From Alphaproteobacteria bacterium (GTDB lineage Bacteria > Pseudomonadota > Alphaproteobacteria > RF32 > CAG-239), in the NCBI GenBank assembly GCA_017460085.1, contig JAFUBQ010000013.1, positions 62,001 to 126,000 of the forward strand: a stretch of 64,000 bases of DNA, in the 5' to 3' direction. A model generated the notes under the pieces. That model worked only from the letters and a program-made list of their open reading frames with translations, was not told the DNA's origin and did no database searches. Below, one piece after another: positions 59,767 through 64,000 of this stretch (positions within the stretch are counted from its first letter, which is position 1; every line of letters begins with the position of its first letter). A program made the position numbers and the translations under genes.

Positions 59767-61566
59767 TTAGTGAATATTCTTTTTGCTTTCAATCTCTTCT
59801 GCTGCCTTTTGTTTTGCAACTGATACACTGTCTATGTAGCGTTGATAAATTTCCGGATACTTCTTTGCGACGACAGGCATCTGTTCAGCAAATGCATTAA
59901 TATAGCGAAACCGATTGCCGCTTCTCATCATTTTTAAAGCCGCATCCACACGCTCTTTTTCAGGATTGGTTTCAACGCGCATATTATCACCAATCATCAT
60001 CTTTTGACGTGTTTCATTATTGTAAACCGGCCAAGCATGTTTTTCGGTGGACGGATTACCGGTTTTTGCAAAATTTGCAATCATTTTTTGAAATTCCAAT
60101 GCCAAGTCTACCTCTTCTTTGGTGCCCTTCACATCAACTCCGTCAAATGTCCCAAACATATAGTAACAGTCTATGGCGTGCGCTGCCCCCAAATATTCAG
60201 GATAGTCATATTTCTTTTCAAAGGTATAACTGTAGCTGATACCGCCGTTTTTAGCATGTTCTAAAGCTTGATAGGTGTTGCCGATGGAAAGTGCTTTATC
60301 GTCCATATAACGTCTGGTAATTTCTTTTCCGGAATAACCTAAATTCTCTAAAGCTTTTTTATATTGCGACAAATCCTTTTTGAATTCTTCGGTTTCCAGA
60401 CTTTCATCCATATCCATCCATACTTTACAAACAGCATCAAACATCTGTTCATCACCTAAGAAAACAGCTTGAAAATAACGGAATTCATCAGCCGTATGTC
60501 CTTGCATAATGATTAAATCCTTACTCATCCCGTCTTCCCAAAGTTTGAAAGGATCATTTGGTACAATTTTGCCGTCACGTACCATCAAATTGTATAAATT
60601 CAAGGCATTTTTATCCCAATAGTCATGAATTGTTTTGAAGTCAATTTGCTGTAAGTCTTTGACTGTTTTTACACCCAAGTCTTTTTTGAGAGCTTCCGGC
60701 AGAGCTAAAGTCTTTTCTATATCATTTCCCTGATTAACCGAACCGCTCATCGGAATCGCTTTTTGAAATAAACCTTTTGCCTCAGGCAAAGTGCAAAGTG
60801 TTGAAACAGCTCCGCCGCCGGCTGATTCACCGGCAATCGTAATATTATTCGGATCACCGCCGAAAGCAGCAATATTTTCCTTAATCCATTTCAGTGATTG
60901 GACTAAATCAAAAATACTATTATTGATAGATGTTTCATATTCTTTGCCGTCAGGAAATTCGGAAAGGTTAATCATTCCCATCATGCCCATACGATAGGTA
61001 ACCGTAACCAATATCACATCAGGGTTATGCTGAGCAAAAAACTGTCCGTTGTAAAGCGGGTCGGCAGTGCCGCCTTGCATCCAACCACCTCCGTGGATAA
61101 ACACCAAAACCGGTTTTTCTTTTTCCCCATTAACATTTTTCCAGATATTCAAATTCAAGCAAGCTTCGCTCTGCTCATAAAGTGAGGATCTTTCTCCAGT
61201 AGGATCAATCGGTTGCATGCATGATGGCCCGAAATAATAAGCCTCATAGACCTTATCCGATGGTTCAGGATCTGTTGCCTTTTTGAAACGTTTATCACCA
61301 ATCGGTTGCGTTGCAAAAGGAACTCCCTTCCATGCAATAACATCATCTTTTTTTGTGCCGACAAAAATGCCGTTTTTACAATCAGCCGCCAAACTTTTAT
61401 CATATTCGCCCGTTATTTGCTGATTGGGATGGTATTCTTCTATCTTGTTACTTTCCTGCCATTGTGTCGGCGTTTTGTATGGAGAAACATTATTATCCCC
61501 ATAACAAACATTGCTGATGCCGCTCAATACCAAAACGGTTGCACTTAAAATAGTTAATTTTGACAT
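59767..61566 (-). CDS. exported type-B carboxylesterase
   Basis: A signal peptide covers about residues 1-23 of this 599-aa protein. The alpha/beta-hydrolase shows the type-B signatures: SEACLNLNIW, the oxyanion-hole segment FIHGGGWMQGG, the nucleophile S248 in AGESAGGG, and a late His in GAAHAIDCYYMFG. The substrate is an ester or lactone in the periplasm; it is not readable from sequence. The gene is divergent from the choloylglycine hydrolase gene across 150 bp, so a shared control region is likely. Confidence 0.92.
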   Translation of the reverse strand: MSKLTILSATVLVLSGISNVCYGDNNVSPYKTPTQWQESNKIEEYHPNQQITGEYDKSLAADCKNGIFVGTKKDDVIAWKGVPFATQPIGDKRFKKATDPEPSDKVYEAYYFGPSCMQPIDPTGERSSLYEQSEACLNLNIWKNVNGEKEKPVLVFIHGGGWMQGGTADPLYNGQFFAQHNPDVILVTVTYRMGMMGMINLSEFPDGKEYETSINNSIFDLVQSLKWIKENIAAFGGDPNNITIAGESAGGGAVSTLCTLPEAKGLFQKAIPMSGSVNQGNDIEKTLALPEALKKDLGVKTVKDLQQIDFKTIHDYWDKNALNLYNLMVRDGKIVPNDPFKLWEDGMSKDLIIMQGHTADEFRYFQAVFLGDEQMFDAVCKVWMDMDESLETEEFKKDLSQYKKALENLGYSGKEITRRYMDDKALSIGNTYQALEHAKNGGISYSYTFEKKYDYPEYLGAAHAIDCYYMFGTFDGVDVKGTKEEVDLALEFQKMIANFAKTGNPSTEKHAWPVYNNETRQKMMIGDNMRVETNPEKERVDAALKMMRSGNRFRYINAFAEQMPVVAKKYPEIYQRYIDSVSVAKQKAAEEIESKKNIH

Positions 61567-61716
61567 ATAGTCCTCCCTCTATTGTTTACCACAGGGTAAT
61601 GCTATATTGTTTTATCAAAATATGCAATACTTTATATCACTTTATAAAAAAATTGACTATTAAAAGTATTTAATATAAAAAAATATTGGGCAAGACTACA
61701 AACAAAAGGAGGAAAA

Positions 61717-62757
61717 ATGAAATTTTTAGCTACAACTGTTTTAGCAGCAGGATTATGCTTTGGTATTATAACAAAAGCAGATGCTTGTTCGCGTGTAACG
61801 TACACCTCTGAAGATGGGAGCGTTGTTACCGGTCGTACAATGGACTGGTTTAAACCGGATGAGGTGCAATTTGTTCTCTCTCCAAAAGGAGTTGAATATT
61901 CCGGTTTAGGGGCTAATCCCTTTAACTGGACCTCGAAATATGCCAGTTTATCGGTTAACAGCTATGGTTTTGTAAATTCCGGTATTAACGAAGAACGTCT
62001 GGCTGTTGATGTGCTGTATTTGGAAACCTCAGATTACGGCGACTTACAACCTGGCGAAAAAACAATGACATCGGGAGTATTGACACGTTTCTTATTGGAT
62101 AATTTTGCCTCTGCTCAAGAAGTAGCAGATTACTTTAAAGACGAAAAATTTCGTGTTGTTTTAGATGAAGAAAAGGCTAAACTTTTGGGCGCCCCTTTCA
62201 ATGTTCATTACATTGTGACGGATAAAGCCGGTGATAACGTTATTATTGAATATATTGACGGCAAAGCCAAAATACACCATCAAAAGGGAAGAATTGTCTT
62301 CACCAACGATCCTGAATATGATAAAATGCTCGCCATACGAGATTATTTTAAAGAGGCAGGTATTGAAGGCGGTATGCCGGGCTCATCACTATCACAAGCT
62401 CGTTTTGTATATTTAACAGGCTGGCTGGATCAGATGGTAAACAACCCTTTTCCCGAAATAAAAACAGAAATTCCGGAATATACATTTGCTGATCAAACAT
62501 CAGCCATGGTGCTTTCCTTAATGCGCGGTGTTTCCACACCCTACGGATTGGTTTTTGACACAGGACACTTAAATAATACATCTACTTTGTGGCGAACGGT
62601 ATCCGATGTAAAAAATGGTGTGTTTTATTTTGATTCTGCTTTATTACCTTTAACATTTAAGGTGAATTTGAAAGATGTTGATTTTACTAAACCTAGGGTT
62701 GTAAGTCCTTATAAAGATCATATTCCACAAGGTGATATTACAGATTTGTTTAAATAA
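61717..62757 (+). CDS. exported choloylglycine hydrolase family enzyme
   Basis: A signal peptide of 23 residues ends ADA and the next residue is C24, the N-terminal nucleophile of Ntn hydrolases. CSRVTYTSEDGSVVTGRTMDW is followed by the family segments VNSYGFVNSGINE and FNVHYIVTDKAGD. The family includes bile salt hydrolases and penicillin V acylases; which one this is cannot be decided, but an exported form in a Gram-negative fits known gut homologues. AGGAGG precedes the ATG. A hairpin terminator follows. Confidence 0.9.
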   Translation: MKFLATTVLAAGLCFGIITKADACSRVTYTSEDGSVVTGRTMDWFKPDEVQFVLSPKGVEYSGLGANPFNWTSKYASLSVNSYGFVNSGINEERLAVDVLYLETSDYGDLQPGEKTMTSGVLTRFLLDNFASAQEVADYFKDEKFRVVLDEEKAKLLGAPFNVHYIVTDKAGDNVIIEYIDGKAKIHHQKGRIVFTNDPEYDKMLAIRDYFKEAGIEGGMPGSSLSQARFVYLTGWLDQMVNNPFPEIKTEIPEYTFADQTSAMVLSLMRGVSTPYGLVFDTGHLNNTSTLWRTVSDVKNGVFYFDSALLPLTFKVNLKDVDFTKPRVVSPYKDHIPQGDITDLFK

Positions 62758-62772
62758 CATGCCACCATAAAT

Positions 62773-62946
62773 CTAAAAGCAAACGCAACGGAAATTTATC
62801 AAGTGCTTCAAAACGCGATAAGCTGAAGCACTTTTTCTTCTACCATTTCGAGTTCCTTTCTGCACTAATTCCGAACTATTTTGCCCATCTATCAGCTTAA
62901 ATATTTCCGGTAGCAGAATTTTTATAATTTTCTTGGTGTTTGTCAT
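62773..62946 (-). CDS. 57-aa hypothetical protein
   Basis: The start MTNTKKIIKILLPEIFKLID follows a GGAGG site by 6 nt. The C-terminal third overlaps the terminator of the convergent hydrolase gene. This may mean the frame is only by chance this long, or that it is a short gene with a changed end. No family is recognised. Confidence 0.4.
   Translation of the reverse strand: MTNTKKIIKILLPEIFKLIDGQNSSELVQKGTRNGRRKSASAYRVLKHLINFRCVCF
62802..62832 (+). terminator. terminator of the choloylglycine hydrolase gene
   Basis: AGTGCTTCA (62802-62810) and TGAAGCACT (62824-62832) form a 9-bp stem followed by TTTTCTT. Confidence 0.75.
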
Positions 62947-63125
62947 TTTATACCTCCGACAGAACCACCCGTTTAAAAATAAAATCGGAGCCAATTTTTT
63001 ATTTTTTTTGATAACTAGTTGTTATTTCTATAAAAAATGGCAGTGCATTAACACCGCTTTAGGCAAAGCATAGAAAAAGTGGAAAAATTATATTTAAAAC
63101 CGCCAAACTCCAGTACTTATATGAA

Positions 63126-63228
63126 GGGCGTAGTTTTTGTGGGTACGCCCTCCAAAAAAGTATATATTTGGGCCATTTTTTAGGATTTCTTGTAAAAATA
63201 TACTAAAAAAAATATATATGGTACGCCC
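63126..63228. repeat. GTACGCCC repeats
   Basis: GGGCGTA (63126-63132) pairs with TACGCCC (63144-63150). GGTACGCCC followed by a CAAAAAA-like tail recurs at about 63220. No gene is convincing in 62995-63290. Confidence 0.4.
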
Positions 63229-63290
63229 ATCAAAAAAATTTCTAAAGTGTGCTATTTCTCGGGTATTGAGGGATATTAAAAACACAAAAA

Positions 63291-63314
63291 AAGCGGAAGT
63301 ATAAACTTCCGCTT
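63291..63314. terminator. bidirectional terminator
   Basis: AAGCGGAAGT/ACTTCCGCTT, a perfect 10-bp stem with ATAA loop, has A- and T-runs on either side. It lies downstream of the minus-strand gene at 63453. The sequence 63315-63452 holds no gene. Confidence 0.75.
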
Positions 63315-63452
63315 TTGATAATGGTTGTGCGCGGCTAACAAAAAAAGGAACTATATGCTTAATTAATGTATTGATTCATAACGATAATTTCGTGCATATA
63401 CGAAATCACAATATTTTGCCAACCTCAGACCATCAAAATTATTTTATGTATT

Positions 63453-63788
63453 TTATAAAACAAAAATTGCTGTTATTACTATCAATATCAAGAAATAAAT
63501 TAATGTTTGCCACAAAAGCCGTTTTCCAAAACTTAAAGTTTTATTTTTATAAAAACGATTTATCAGCGGATTAGCCAAGATATAGGTCAATACAAACGAT
63601 ATAACGGCAAATATCCGAAAGTTATATCTTAATGTTTCTTTGTTTTTTAAATAAAACTCCAAATCATCTCCTTCAAAAGGAGTATTTTCCAGAAAAGCAA
63701 AGAACAAACCTATCGTTAGTGTAACGATTATAATCCAGTATATCCAAAATTTTATAGCATTAATCAACTTATTTTCGAACTTAGGCAT
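63453..63788 (-). CDS. three-helix membrane protein
   Basis: A 111-aa protein with three hydrophobic segments: YWIIIVTLTIGLFFAF, FAVISFVLTYILANPL and TLIYFLILIVITAIFVL. No named family. AAGGAG precedes the ATG. A decayed paralogue lies at 47214. It follows a small frameshifted gene in a possible operon; small membrane proteins of this kind occur in lysis modules, but nothing specific supports that here. Confidence 0.65.
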   Translation of the reverse strand: MPKFENKLINAIKFWIYWIIIVTLTIGLFFAFLENTPFEGDDLEFYLKNKETLRYNFRIFAVISFVLTYILANPLINRFYKNKTLSFGKRLLWQTLIYFLILIVITAIFVL

Positions 63789-63814
63789 TATAACTCCTTT
63801 TGCATTATTTCCAC

Positions 63815-63948
63815 TTAATCTTCATTTTCGTTTAATGGTTTTATCCCTAAATCTATTCCGGTTGTTCCGGAAAAAGCTTTTTACCTCCGGTTTTTAATAA
63901 TTGTTTTCCTAAAAAATTTATTGCTGTTGGTAATAACTGTATTGGCAT
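63815..63948 (-). pseudogene. small gene with a -1 frameshift
   Basis: MPIQLLPTAINFLGKQLLKT starts after a strong AGGAGG site. In frame it ends soon at a TAG (63853-63855). A -1 shift at GGTAAAAAGCTTTTT would continue as SGTTGIDLGIKPLNENED to a TAA at 63815-63817, a more natural-looking end. It is either an indel in the A or T run, or a programmed slip. Confidence 0.4.
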
Positions 63949-64000
63949 TTTATCCTCCTAATTAAAAGTTTAAATTACTATTCAGATTAAAACTCTAGCA

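Overview
The window is AT-rich DNA from a Gram-negative bacterium. It is probably a gut-associated alphaproteobacterium. This is inference from a DUF3768 gene (a family I know mainly from Alphaproteobacteria), an exported choloylglycine/bile-salt-hydrolase-family enzyme, an OmpH/Skp-like chaperone and a YadA-type trimeric autotransporter. No rRNA or species marker is present.

Layout. About 1-29.6 kb is an accessory island. It holds hipBA, two peptidoglycan hydrolases whose genes share a duplicated promoter region, a putative periplasmic inhibitor, a beta-helix/HTH protein, a Hachiman (hamAB) defence operon, a three-gene restriction-modification (R-M) module, a giant trimeric adhesin with its own chaperone gene, several serine recombinases, and a tyrosine integrase next to a tRNA-Gln(UUG). 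About 29.7-46.5 kb is a second integrative element. It is flanked by two copies of the same 82-bp tRNA-Gln sequence and carries its own integrase beside the right copy. Its cargo is a ScrFI/MvaI-like R-M system (endonuclease, HhH-GPD Fe-S glycosylase-like protein, two 5-methylcytosine methyltransferases), an AIPR abortive-infection protein, a candidate structured RNA, DUF3768 and cysteine-peptidase genes, a serine recombinase, and a HUH endonuclease fused to a RecQ helicase. The two elements look like a tandem array in one tRNA gene. From 46.6 kb to the end the DNA looks like ordinary chromosome: a kinase-pyrophosphatase-Nudix fusion, an M16 peptidase, elbB, a glgB-glgX-malQ operon, tRNA-Arg(CCU), rnhB, a rhodanese, a carboxylesterase, a choloylglycine hydrolase and degenerating small genes.

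How the parts work together. The most notable theme is possible phase variation. Two closely related serine recombinases (13187-13780 and 19646-20254) each sit beside a 130-bp segment bounded by 15-16-bp perfect inverted repeats. These segments lie directly upstream of the R-M operon and of the adhesin-chaperone operon, and each contains promoter-like sequences. At the R-M switch the outer and inner flanks would become dyad-symmetric if the segment were flipped, which is what past inversion would leave. The second element pairs an integrase with a HUH-RecQ protein and has an iteron-like repeat cluster near one end, so it may replicate after excision.

Small genes recovered by reading the sequence directly include a 35-aa protein (6415-6522), a 55-aa membrane protein (19340-19507), a 57-aa zinc-ribbon-like protein (38175-38348) and a possibly frameshifted small gene at the right edge. 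No CRISPR array or complete insertion sequence was seen.
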